From contig NZ_JAULBC010000006.1 of the NCBI RefSeq assembly GCF_041060425.1, forward strand, positions 496,001 through 560,000: 64,000 bases of DNA, read 5' to 3'. Positions 53,516 through 61,511 of the stretch are shown here, one piece after another (positions within the stretch are counted from its first letter, which is position 1; the number at the start of each line of letters is the position of its first letter). Origin of the DNA: Danxiaibacter flavus. GTDB taxonomy: Bacteria; Bacteroidota; Bacteroidia; Chitinophagales; Chitinophagaceae. Below the pieces are notes generated by a model that had not been told where the DNA came from, ran no database searches, and saw only the letters and a list, made by a program, of their open reading frames with translations. A program made the translations under genes and the position numbers.

Positions 53516-53736
53516 GTAATTCATGATACTATTTCAAAATATTATTGTGGAGGGCCGTTAATAATCATCACGCTGTTTTGCTTACGCCCCTTCAGATACT
53601 TTACGAAGTTTATTTTACACATTGTGTTATTTTGTTCCAATGACTGTGTCTTTCAGCGCGAAGCTGGCTATTGTTATTATGAACGGTGGCTTGCCCAATT
53701 TGTAGGAGAATTGAGTTCAATTATTCCGCTCCACCT

Positions 53737-53770
53737 TTCACTATTGACTATTCACCATTCACTCTATTGC
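53737..53770. repeat. ACTATTC heptad array before the VOC gene
   Basis: TTCACTA-TTGACTA-TTCACCA-TTCACTC-TATTGCC are five 7-bp units matching 48379 and 48452. Between the two arrays (53516-53736) nothing distinct is seen. Confidence 0.8.
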
Positions 53771-53820
53771 CTTCCTCACATCTTCCTTGTATCTTGTCTC
53801 TTCAACAATCCTCATCCGTT

Positions 53821-54225
53821 ATGGTCTTCAAAAATGCAATAAGCTGGTTCGAAATACCGACGACCGACATAGACCGCGCTCAGAAGTTTTATGAAGCAAT
53901 ATTTGAGATTGAAATGGTGCCGCTTGATGTGCAGGAACTTACAATGCGACTCTTCCCGGTTGAGACTCCCATGAGTATCGGCGGGGCGCTTTGCCATCAT
54001 CCGGAATTTTATAAACCTTCTTCAACAGATGGACCTTTGATTTACTTAAATGGCAATCCGGACGTACAGAATATTCTTGATAGGATAGAAGCTGCCGGCG
54101 GCAAGATCGTCGTTCCTAAAACACAAATAACGCCGGAATATGGCTATATGGCCATCTTCATCGATACCGAAGGTAATCGCATAGCCTTGCACTCCGTGCC
54201 GGAGGTTGAAGGGCCTAAAGCGTAA
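53821..54225 (+). CDS. VOC family protein (glyoxalase-like)
   Basis: A 134-residue single VOC module from ATG 53821; the frame is open further upstream only through array DNA. It begins MVFKNAISWFEIPTTDIDRA with AQKFYEAIFEIEM, then NILDRIEAAGGKIVVPKTQI and YMAIFIDTEGNRIALHS, the usual beta-alpha-beta-beta-beta pattern of PhnB/glyoxalase-like proteins. Metal ligands are not obvious. No function can be assigned; it may detoxify or bind a small molecule. Confidence 0.85.
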   Translation: MVFKNAISWFEIPTTDIDRAQKFYEAIFEIEMVPLDVQELTMRLFPVETPMSIGGALCHHPEFYKPSSTDGPLIYLNGNPDVQNILDRIEAAGGKIVVPKTQITPEYGYMAIFIDTEGNRIALHSVPEVEGPKA

Positions 54226-54239
54226 AGCCGAGAGCCCAA

Positions 54240-54345
54240 AACCTGCCGAAGTCTTGTTTCACGCGGCGGGCGCGAAGAAGCTGCGACGCAGCGAGGTTGG
54301 AAACACGAAGGCACAAAGAACACCAAGAAGCACAAAGATTTTGAA
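54240..54345. repeat. Left arm of the AACACGAAGGCAC-type array
   Basis: GTTTCACGCGGCGGGCGCG and GCGACGCAGCGAGG (like 24407-24450) lead into GAAACACGAAGGCACAAAG, AACACCAAGAAGCACAAAG. This is the opposite orientation to the 113-bp tandem repeat that follows, so the locus is an imperfect inverted repeat. Confidence 0.6.
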
Positions 54346-54404
54346 ACATAGATTCTTCGTCAGGAGGAAGCGTCATCAGGTACACACACTCACTTTAGTT
54401 CTAA

Positions 54405-54953
54405 GCTTTGAGCTTTAGGCTTTAAGCTTAAACCTTTGTGCTTCCTTGCGCCCTTAGCGTCTTTGTGGCAAAATCGTCGTGCCTCGTTCGTGTCGCTTGT
54501 GCCTCCGTGGTTCCAAAGCTTTGAGCTTTAGGCTTTAAGCTTAAACCTTTGTGCTTCCTTGTGCCCTTAGCGTCTTTGTGGCAAAATCGTCGTGCCTCGT
54601 TCGTGTCGCTTGTGCCTCCGTGATTCCAAAGCTTTGAGCTTTAGGCTTTAAGCTTAAACCTTTGTGCTTCCTTGTGCCCTTAGCGTCTTTATGGCAAAAT
54701 CGTCGTGCCTCGTTCGTGTCGCTTGTGCCTCCGTGGTTCCAAAGCTTTGAGCTTTAGGCTTTAAGCTTAAACCTTTGTGCTTCCTTGCGCCCTTAGCGTC
54801 TTTGTGGCAAAATCGTCGTGCCTCGTTCGTGTCGCTTGTGNNNNNNNNNNNNNNNNNNNNNNNNNNNNNNNNNNNNNNNNNNNNNNNNNNNNNNNNNNNN
54901 NNNNNNNNNNNNNNNNNNNNNNNNNNNNNNNNNNNNNNNNCCTCCGTGGTTCC
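54405..54953. repeat. 113-bp tandem repeat, at least four copies, interrupted by a gap
   Basis: Copies start at 54405, 54518, 54631 and 54744, exactly 113 bp apart and nearly identical. Each begins with a heptad block AGCTTTG-AGCTTTA-GGCTTTA-AGCTTAA and continues with 9-bp class units (CTTTGTGCTTCCTTGCGCC, CTTAGCGTCTTTGTGGC) to GTGCCTCCGTGGTTCCAAA. The last copy is broken by the N run and resumes at 54941. Confidence 0.95.
54841..54940. other. Assembly gap (100 N)
   Basis: Exactly 100 N lie inside the fourth 113-bp repeat copy. A round 100 usually denotes a gap of unknown size, so the real copy number is probably higher than four. Confidence 0.95.
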
Positions 54954-54989
54954 AAACTCATTACATTTGCGGCTTAAAATGAAGGAACC

Positions 54990-56339
54990 ATGTCAATGAG
55001 CTGGGATAAGCTGCTTTCTGCAAAACGTTGGGGATATGAAGATCGCGTGTCAAAAAATACCATTGATGCCAGGTCCGAATTTCAGCGGGATTACGATCGC
55101 CTTATTTTTTCTTCCCCCTTCAGAAGGTTGCAGAATAAAACCCAGGTATTTCCGCTACCCGGCAGCATTTTCGTACACAACAGGTTAACACACAGCCTCG
55201 AAGTGGCCAGTGTTGGCCGTTCACTCGGAAGAATTTTCTACAACAAAAAACTGGAACAGGATCCGGATATTGACAAAAAGTATCCTTTTTTAAGTGAGAC
55301 CGGCAATATTGTTTCCAGTGCTTGCCTGGCGCACGATTTAGGTAACCCGGCTTTTGGCCACTCGGGCGAATCTGCCATATCAAGCTATTTTACAGCAAGT
55401 GAAGGTCGTCGTTATCAGAATGAAGTGACAGAGGAAGAGTGGGCCGACCTGACTCATTTTGAAGGAAACGCCAATGCATTAAGAAACCTCATTCATCAAT
55501 ACAACGGTAAAGGGTATGGCGGATTTGCATTAACTTATCCAACTCTGGCAGCTATTGCCAAATATCCTTGTGCCGCAATTGCCGGTCATAACAAAAAAAA
55601 TATTTACACAAAAAAATATGGGTTCTTTCAGTCAGAACAGGAATCATTTAAAAAAATAGCGGAGGAGCTTTCGCTGGTTAAGGTAACGGACAACCCCTTA
55701 ATGTATAAGCGCCATCCTTTAGTATACCTGGTTGAAGCCGCAGACGATATATGCTATAATATCATTGACCTGGAAGATGCGCATCGTTTAAAAATATTAT
55801 CATATCAGGAAGTGGAATCATTGTTATTAAAACTTTGTAACGAGGATAGATTGCCTGCCAGGTTAAAAGAAATTGAAGATACCGATGCAAAACTTAGCTT
55901 GTTGCGCGCCAAAGCTATCAGCGCCTTAATAGGCGCCTGCTCTACAGTATTCTTTAATGAACAGGAGCAGTTGTTAAACGGGGATTTCAATAAAAGTCTT
56001 ATTGATTCACTAGGCGATCCTCTTAAAAGTACGCTGAAAGAAATAGAGGACTTGTCCATCGCAAAAATTTACAATTATCCGTCAGTGGTGGAAATTGAAA
56101 TTGCGGGTTATAAGGTAATGGGTGGCTTGTTGGAAGAATTTGTGCCGGCCTTCCTCGAAAATAAAACGCATTATCACAAAAAACTGATTGAACTGATCCC
56201 TAAACAATTCATTACGCAAAGCACAAATACTTATACAAGAATACAAAGCGTTTTGGACTTTGTTTCTGGTATGACGGATATTTACGCTGTAGAATTGTAT
56301 AGAAAAATTAAAGGGATCTCTTTTCCAAGTATAGACTAG
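54990..56339 (+). CDS. dgt: dGTPase (deoxyguanosinetriphosphate triphosphohydrolase-like)
   Basis: A 449-residue HD-domain protein that hydrolyses dNTPs to nucleosides and triphosphate. The HD-site residues are visible: H68 in NRLTHSLEV, H115-D116 in CLAHDLGNPAFGHSGE, and a distal Asp in YLVEAADDICYNIIDLEDA. RLIFSSPFRRLQNKTQVFP is the family N-terminal signature. Length is near that of proteobacterial Dgt. It follows the 113-bp repeat, so its upstream region is unresolved in the assembly. The role is probably dNTP pool balance, possibly phage defence. Confidence 0.9.
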   Translation: MSMSWDKLLSAKRWGYEDRVSKNTIDARSEFQRDYDRLIFSSPFRRLQNKTQVFPLPGSIFVHNRLTHSLEVASVGRSLGRIFYNKKLEQDPDIDKKYPFLSETGNIVSSACLAHDLGNPAFGHSGESAISSYFTASEGRRYQNEVTEEEWADLTHFEGNANALRNLIHQYNGKGYGGFALTYPTLAAIAKYPCAAIAGHNKKNIYTKKYGFFQSEQESFKKIAEELSLVKVTDNPLMYKRHPLVYLVEAADDICYNIIDLEDAHRLKILSYQEVESLLLKLCNEDRLPARLKEIEDTDAKLSLLRAKAISALIGACSTVFFNEQEQLLNGDFNKSLIDSLGDPLKSTLKEIEDLSIAKIYNYPSVVEIEIAGYKVMGGLLEEFVPAFLENKTHYHKKLIELIPKQFITQSTNTYTRIQSVLDFVSGMTDIYAVELYRKIKGISFPSID

Positions 56340-56517
56340 AGCGTGGTTGCAAGAAGGAACAGGTTAGGTAATAACAGGCTGAATGGTAAGTAAATAGTTA
56401 TATGCGCAGCAATTTTAATCGACGAAATGGTTAGTCACAACGTCGATGGTACAATGTTTGCGTTGATATGCGGGACAGGTCCTGGATAGAAATTATTAAC
56501 TGCCTAAAATCTGTTAT

Positions 56518-56829
56518 ATGATACCCTCAACAAAAACTTTCATTGTAAAATTTATTCATTACCTGGGTGGAAAGGTCTCGCTGGCCATGCAGGCATGCGT
56601 TTGTATAAGTGAAAGGTCCAGGAAAATATTGGTAAAAGACATTCGCATTCAGAATAAAATTTCATCTGCGTCTTTAATACCTGATTTAGAGATAATGGCG
56701 GTGAAAGACGGAGAAACAACACAATGGGTTCATTCCGATTCTGAGCGCGAATCTGATCTAAGCAGGGAAGTGGGTAATGCTATCCAGCTCAACTTAAAGG
56801 AGAATGAAATGCTTCCCAGTTTCTCCTAA
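56518..56829 (+). CDS. Hypothetical protein, 103 residues
   Basis: I do not recognise the family. The sequence is soluble with mixed charge: STKTFIVKFIHYLGGKV at the start, then CVCISERSRKILVKDIRI, LEIMAVKDGETTQWVHSD and an acidic tail. An alternating beta pattern in the first half suggests a small alpha/beta domain. It is preceded by an inverted pair ATCGACG/CGTCGAT at 56418-56451 and a sequence (GGTTAGTCACAA) resembling the flank of the MITE-like element. It probably is a real gene because codon use is even and it has no competing frame. Confidence 0.5.
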   Translation: MIPSTKTFIVKFIHYLGGKVSLAMQACVCISERSRKILVKDIRIQNKISSASLIPDLEIMAVKDGETTQWVHSDSERESDLSREVGNAIQLNLKENEMLPSFS

Positions 56830-56921
56830 CCGCTTCACTCACAATATTGTTTCTTCTGCTTGTCTTTAACTTTCGTGATTCCGGATTCATTATTTTGTTG
56901 CCTGGAATTTTAAAAATAAAA

Positions 56922-56969
56922 AAAGGGATAGGATAGACATCCAGCCCCCGTTTTATCCAGTATCCTTTT
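56922..56969 (-). terminator. Terminator downstream of a small reverse-strand ORF
   Basis: On the reverse strand AAAAGGATACTGGATA pairs imperfectly with TATCCTATCCC and is followed by TTTTTTTATTTTTA. It lies just after the 44-codon ORF at 56977-57111. It may also act on the + strand transcript from 56518. Confidence 0.65.
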
Positions 56970-56976
56970 GAAAAAC

Positions 56977-57111
56977 TCACTTCACCTTAGTCAATTGTTG
57001 TGCCAGACCTTGCTTTTTCTCACACAATAAATACTTCCTGTATGCGTTGCCGGTTTCTGTAAGATATTTTTTTGAATATGTACGCAGCTTGTAAAAGAAA
57101 ATAATCAGCAT
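56977..57111 (-). CDS. Small basic protein, 44 residues
   Basis: ATG at 57111 is preceded by AGGAG at an 8-nt distance, unusual in this genome, and the ORF ends in a strong terminator. The product starts MLIIFFYKLRTYSKKYL, then TETGNAYRKYLLCEKKQGLA and ends QQLTKVK: a short hydrophobic start and a lysine-rich body. No family is recognised. The combination of start site, ORF and terminator is the evidence; chance cannot be excluded. Confidence 0.4.
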   Translation of the reverse strand: MLIIFFYKLRTYSKKYLTETGNAYRKYLLCEKKQGLAQQLTKVK

Positions 57112-57186
57112 TTTTTTGTCTCCTGTTTTTCATAAGTGGCATAACATTTTATATAATTATGAAGAAGTACTTTAAATGTTTATGCC

Positions 57187-57678
57187 ATGAACATTATAGA
57201 AGAAATTTTTGGTGAAGGCAAAGATCTGAATGTACTGCAAATGAGTTGCAGAAGTGTCGTTGTGTTCTTCATTGCATTTTTGCTCTTAAGAATTTCGGGA
57301 CGTCGCTCGTTTGGATTACGCACGCCGCTGGATAATATTATCACGATCACTCTTGGTGCAGTTTTAAGCAGGGCCATTGTTGGAGCTTCTCCATTTTTGC
57401 CTATCGTTGCAGCAAGCCTGGTGATAGCCTTGCTTCATAGAGCATTCGCATGGCTTCTGATGCGGAGCGATGCATTTGCGAGTTTTGCAGAAGGGGATAA
57501 AATTCTTCTTTATTCCAATGGTAAGTTTAACAGGCATCATATGAAACGGGCATTGGTGCGGGAGGAAGATGTTATGCGTGGAGTAAGACGGGCAGCCCTC
57601 ACGGATGATCTCAATAAAATTGACAGTATTTATATGGAAAAGAACGGTGAGATAAGTGTTGTGAAAAAAGAAGGGTAA
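57187..57678 (+). CDS. DUF421 (YetF-like) membrane protein
   Basis: A 163-residue protein with about three transmembrane helices at the N-terminus (VVVFFIAFLLLRISG, IITITLGAVLSRAI, LPIVAASLVIALLHRAFAWL), then a cytosolic YetF-type domain: LLYSNGKFNRHHMKRALV, EEDVMRGVRRAALTDDLNKI and IYMEKNGEISVV. The GRRSFG motif in the loop is the family hallmark. No defined function. It is 37 bp upstream of the CinA-like gene and probably co-transcribed. Confidence 0.85.
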   Translation: MNIIEEIFGEGKDLNVLQMSCRSVVVFFIAFLLLRISGRRSFGLRTPLDNIITITLGAVLSRAIVGASPFLPIVAASLVIALLHRAFAWLLMRSDAFASFAEGDKILLYSNGKFNRHHMKRALVREEDVMRGVRRAALTDDLNKIDSIYMEKNGEISVVKKEG

Positions 57679-57715
57679 CAATGATTAATGTAATCTATCA
57701 GAACAACATAGCATC

Positions 57716-58219
57716 ATGATGATATATCCTATAAAGTTATTAAATGAGATAAAGGACAGACTGATACATAGTCAACACACCATTGCAGTTGCAGAAAGCG
57801 TGACATCAGGTCATTTGCAGGCGGCTTTCTCGCTTGCAGATGAAGCAACGTTTTTCTATCAGGGAGGTATAACTGCTTATAATCTGGGACAAAAATCCAG
57901 GCATTTACTTGTAGAGCCAATACATGCGGTCAAGAACAATTGCGTTTCTGCCCCGATTGCGTGTGATATGGCGATAAATGTTTCGAGGCTTTTCGTGAGC
58001 CATTACGGTGTGGGGATAACGGGTTATGCGGCTACAATTCCGGAAGAAGGTATAAATGATTTGTTTGCATTTTATGCTATTTCACTGAACGGAAAAATTG
58101 TGCACCAGGCAAAAATAACGGCAGATAAATCAAGTATGCTTGATGCACAGTTATATTATACCGAACAAGTGCTTAACGGATTGTATTCAGTTCTTCAAGC
58201 TAATTCGAATCTTGTCTGA
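57716..58219 (+). CDS. CinA C-terminal domain protein (nicotinamide-nucleotide amidase-like)
   Basis: A 167-residue stand-alone CinA_C protein. The hallmark AVAESVTSGHLQAAFS (about 25-40) corresponds to the AESCTGG motif of active NMN amidases, with SVTSG replacing SCTGG. FYQGGITAYN and VGITGYAAT follow the family pattern (usual GIAGPGG is changed). Because the catalytic Ser neighbourhood differs, amidase activity is uncertain. It ends convergently with the small reverse ORF at 58200, overlapping it by 20 bp. Confidence 0.8.
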   Translation: MMIYPIKLLNEIKDRLIHSQHTIAVAESVTSGHLQAAFSLADEATFFYQGGITAYNLGQKSRHLLVEPIHAVKNNCVSAPIACDMAINVSRLFVSHYGVGITGYAATIPEEGINDLFAFYAISLNGKIVHQAKITADKSSMLDAQLYYTEQVLNGLYSVLQANSNLV

Positions 58220-58379
58220 GACCGCTACCTACCTGCCCCGTAGAAGTGTTTGTACTGTCAGGAAGATCTTCTTGCGTTAATCCCTGGCTTTGATTTTTTT
58301 TGTCTTTTTTCAAAGGTTCCTTTTTTTTATCAGGAGCCTTTTTATCGGTTTGTTTTTTTTGATTATCAGTCGTTTTCAT
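58200..58379 (-). CDS. Small lysine-rich protein, 59 residues
   Basis: The product is hydrophilic: MKTTDNQKKQTDKKAPDKKK, then EPLKKDKKNQSQGLTQEDLP and DSTNTSTGQVGSGLRQDSN. About a quarter of residues are lysine in the first half; no hydrophobic core, so it is likely disordered. It lies 36 bp downstream of a second small basic ORF on the same strand, and its 3' end overlaps the convergent CinA-like gene. No family is recognised. Composition resembles short stress or nucleoid-associated peptides, but that is inference. Confidence 0.5.
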   Translation of the reverse strand: MKTTDNQKKQTDKKAPDKKKEPLKKDKKNQSQGLTQEDLPDSTNTSTGQVGSGLRQDSN

Positions 58380-58415
58380 AACTAAGTTTTTTGATGTTAA
58401 ATGAGATGGTAAAAG

Positions 58416-58589
58416 CTATTTCTTTTTAAGCCTTTCCTCTTTTGTTGGTTTTTCTGTGTGGGTAACCTTATCGCCCATTGTGCGCCATTCTTCATTTTTA
58501 CGGCTATCTAAATTGTCTTTGTTTTCAATTACCTTTTGTTTTTCTGTTCGTATTGCCCTGGATTTCGTGTTTTCATTCATTTTTTTCAT
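58416..58589 (-). CDS. Small charged protein, 57 residues
   Basis: The product reads MKKMNENTKSRAIRTEKQKV, then IENKDNLDSRKNEEWRTMGD and KVTHTEKPTKEERLKKK. It is highly charged, without a membrane segment, and its composition matches the next small ORF. Start and stop are compatible with a two-gene transcript (58589 to 58200). No family is recognised. It was selected because frame, composition and arrangement are consistent, not by homology. Confidence 0.5.
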   Translation of the reverse strand: MKKMNENTKSRAIRTEKQKVIENKDNLDSRKNEEWRTMGDKVTHTEKPTKEERLKKK

Positions 58590-58928
58590 ATCAAATCATT
58601 TATACTTAAGGGCCACAAACTTTATGCGAAAGATGAAAAATGATAACATAAAAATAGCAGCAGGCGTAAAGCACTTCATTGCAGCATTTTATGCAATTGT
58701 CATTGTTTACTCACCATGCCGGGCATGTATGTTATTGTGGAAAAATTATCCGCCTGGTTGCTGTTGCCATCATTCTACGTTTTAGGGAAAATATCATTTC
58801 AGCAGTAAGTCCTTCAGCCGTAGTCGTACGCGTTCATTAGAAAAAGAAACATTTGGTATGATTGTTTCTGAAAGACTAAAATGATTCCCACATTTCCCGT
58901 ATTACAATTGTTGCGTAAATAGTTGCAT

Positions 58929-60398
58929 ATGTTTGAACCGAAAGGAATACTTACAGAGACAGATGTACAGAAAGGTCTGCGTTTGGTTATTTCAGATGGC
59001 CTGGCTTCGGAAGCAATGAACGCACTGGCCGGTGGCGTTTTTCTTACGGCAGTAGCTCTTTTGTTGGGCGCTAATAATTTTCAGATTGGGTTGTTGGCTG
59101 CCCTTCCCACGGTAACCAATTTTTTTCAGTTAATATCAATATGGCTGGTAAGACGTTTAAAGAACAGGCGCTTAATATGTGTTGTTTGTACTGTGCTTGC
59201 GCGGGTTCCGTTGATTATTACAGGCGCGTGTATATTTTATTTTAAAGGCCCGATAAGCCTTGTAATTATATTTCTTTTCTTTTTTTATTTGTTTGGCTCA
59301 ATTTCGGGCCTTGCCTGGAATGCATGGATGAAGGATCTTATACCCCAGAATATCCTGGGGATTTATTTTGCCAGGCGAACATCGTATATGCAGATTGCCA
59401 ATGCGTCGCTTAGTCTCATCCTGGCGCTGGTGGTGGATCATATAAAGCTGCATTTTCCTGAGTACGAATTGACAGCTTATTCTGCAATGTTTGTGCTTGC
59501 CGGAATTATAGGCGTTTACGGAGCCTCATTTCTTGGACGAACACCAGAGCCAATATCCAAATTATCCGAAGGAAATATTTTTAAGCTTTTAAAAAGACCG
59601 CTGACAGACGGCAATTTTGTGCGGCTACTTGTTTTTAATTCTATCTGGATCTTCGCAATAAATATGGCTACGCCTTTTTTCACAGTGTTTATGATGAAGA
59701 GTATGGGACTGCCGCTTTCGTACATAATAGGCTTAACCATTCTTAGCCAGTTGTCCGGTATTTTTACGATAAGAATGTGGGGCACTTTTGCGGACAGGTA
59801 CAGCAACAAAACAATCATAGCAATAGCAGCACCGTTATATATCATTTGCCTTATAGCCTGGTGCTTTGTTGGAATATACAGCCGTTTTGCGCCTAATATT
59901 GTTTTACTGGTACTTATACATATTGCTTCAGGCACAATGCTGGCGGGTATTAATCTGTGCCTTACGAACATAGGTCTCAAGCTTGCACCCAATGAATATT
60001 CCATTATTTATTTATCCGTAAAAAATATTATTACGGCAATTTTTTCATCCATAGCGCCATTATTAGGAGGAGTGCTGGCCGATTTCTTTATGGAACGGAA
60101 GATAACAATCGATGGTATTTGGAGCGGTCCAAAACTGCACAAAATTTTTCACCTCATCTCTTTACGGGAATGGAATTTCTTGTTCCTGATAAGCGCTGTT
60201 ATCGGACTATTTGCCGTGCAATTGCTTGTTAATGTAAAAGAAACTGGCGAGGTGGATAAAGAAAATGTAAGGCGGATCATGCGCAGCAGTATTAAAAGCA
60301 ATCTTCGTGAATATTTTTTAATAGGGCACCTTATCAATTGGCAGGAACAGCTCGCTGCTATCATAAGAAGAAAAAAGAATGTCGCCGCACGGCGATAA
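58929..60398 (+). CDS. MFS transporter
   Basis: A 489-residue polytopic protein from ATG 58929. About twelve helices are visible, including SEAMNALAGGVFLTAVALLL, FFQLISIWLVRRLKNRRL and SYIIGLTILSQLSGIFTIRMWGTFADRY, where the last contains the MFS loop G..ADR(Y). The N-terminus carries a short cytosolic helix (TETDVQKGLRLVISDGLASE) as in the MFS subfamily often annotated as hypothetical. Substrate unknown. The 58590-58928 gap upstream has no arrays and no clear gene. Confidence 0.85.
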   Translation: MFEPKGILTETDVQKGLRLVISDGLASEAMNALAGGVFLTAVALLLGANNFQIGLLAALPTVTNFFQLISIWLVRRLKNRRLICVVCTVLARVPLIITGACIFYFKGPISLVIIFLFFFYLFGSISGLAWNAWMKDLIPQNILGIYFARRTSYMQIANASLSLILALVVDHIKLHFPEYELTAYSAMFVLAGIIGVYGASFLGRTPEPISKLSEGNIFKLLKRPLTDGNFVRLLVFNSIWIFAINMATPFFTVFMMKSMGLPLSYIIGLTILSQLSGIFTIRMWGTFADRYSNKTIIAIAAPLYIICLIAWCFVGIYSRFAPNIVLLVLIHIASGTMLAGINLCLTNIGLKLAPNEYSIIYLSVKNIITAIFSSIAPLLGGVLADFFMERKITIDGIWSGPKLHKIFHLISLREWNFLFLISAVIGLFAVQLLVNVKETGEVDKENVRRIMRSSIKSNLREYFLIGHLINWQEQLAAIIRRKKNVAARR

Positions 60399-60643
60399 AT
60401 TAGTTCCCAAATTTGGACCTTTCAGTCGTACATTCCTTTTAAAAAGATGATAGCCAATGTTTTAGCTTCAGTTAATGTTTTTTTAATGGTGTTTCCCTAT
60501 CAAAATGATTATATAAAAGGAAAAACTACTATCTTAGCGCCAAGTACCCACAATATCTACCTAAAGACCGCGTTAGAGCACCAATTAGTGCATGTTTCCC
60601 TACCTGCACTTCTTAATGTCATTTAATTTATTATAGATCGCAA

Positions 60644-61486
60644 ATGAAAGAAAACTGGTCTTGGGAAATAAAACCCGCAAGCAGAATTCCCGAAATAAAG
60701 ATATCAGAGCTGTGGCAGTATAAAGATTTACTGTTGCGTTTTGTAAAACGTGATCATATTGTTAGTTACAGACAAACAATACTTGGTCCGTTATGGGTTT
60801 TTCTTGAACCGTTAATTGCTACCTACGTTTACTTTTATGTTTTTTCCGGAATTTTAAAAGTTTCCACCGGCGAAGTTCCGCCACAATTGTTTTTTTTGTC
60901 AGGTATTATTCTCTGGACATATTTTTCCGATGTTGTAAGTTCCATTTCTTATAGCTTTTACCAAAACGCGTCCATTTTTGCCAAAGTATATTTTCCGCGC
61001 ATCCTGGTTCCTATTTCTATCAATGTTTCAAAGCTAAGCAGGCTGGGAATCCAAATGTTGATGTTGATTGGTATGTATATTTATTTTAATGTGAATGGGC
61101 AGGGCTTAAAACCATCATGGTATTTATTATTTGCACCGGTTCTCATTTTGTTTACGGCGCTGCTTTCATTAGCCGTTGGTTTAATCATTGCAGCGTTATC
61201 AGCGCGCTACAGGGATTTACAGAATCTCATGATGTTTATTATCAGGCTTCTCATGTTTGCCACGCCTATTTTTTACCCGTTTGCCCAGGTTGATGAAAAA
61301 TTTAAAATGATAATTGGCTTAAATCCGCTTACCCCGCTGCTTGAAGCATGGAGGGTTATGCTGTTTGGTTCAGGAGCTGTTAACGGTCTTCATTTGCTAT
61401 ACGGTATAGTTTCAACACTAGTGTTGCTTGTTATAGGTGTAATTGCTTTTGGAAGGGTAGAGCAAAATGTAATCGACACGATTTAG
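60644..61486 (+). CDS. ABC-2 type polysaccharide export permease (Wzm-like)
   Basis: A 280-residue permease with six helices. RFVKRDHIVSYRQTILGPLW is the conserved N-terminal cytoplasmic motif of Wzm/TagG/KpsM proteins, followed by IILWTYFSDVVSSISYSFYQ, LIKVYFPRILVPIS-like VYFPRILVPISINVSKL, and PIFYPFAQV. With the next gene it forms an exporter for O-antigen, capsule or similar glycan. It is 25 bp before the ATPase gene and is the first gene of the locus seen at the window end. Confidence 0.95.
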   Translation: MKENWSWEIKPASRIPEIKISELWQYKDLLLRFVKRDHIVSYRQTILGPLWVFLEPLIATYVYFYVFSGILKVSTGEVPPQLFFLSGIILWTYFSDVVSSISYSFYQNASIFAKVYFPRILVPISINVSKLSRLGIQMLMLIGMYIYFNVNGQGLKPSWYLLFAPVLILFTALLSLAVGLIIAALSARYRDLQNLMMFIIRLLMFATPIFYPFAQVDEKFKMIIGLNPLTPLLEAWRVMLFGSGAVNGLHLLYGIVSTLVLLVIGVIAFGRVEQNVIDTI

Positions 61487-61511
61487 TTAAACAAAAAATT
61501 TAAGTTTTTTC

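Noticed and set aside
53429..53820. Upstream extension of the VOC frame and a 137-codon ORF
   Set aside because: Both are read through array DNA and lack a domain; the VOC gene starts at ATG 53821.
54767..54999. ORFs spanning the N run
   Set aside because: They consist of repeat DNA and undetermined bases.
58624..58785. 53-codon ORF with hydrophobic and Cys-rich end before the MFS gene
   Set aside because: No start-site context or recognisable domain; composition at the 3' end (CCC) looks like a random frame.
60447..60626. 59-codon ORF between the MFS gene and the Wzm-like gene
   Set aside because: No domain, ends 18 bp before the next gene's start, and overlaps the likely promoter region of the export operon.
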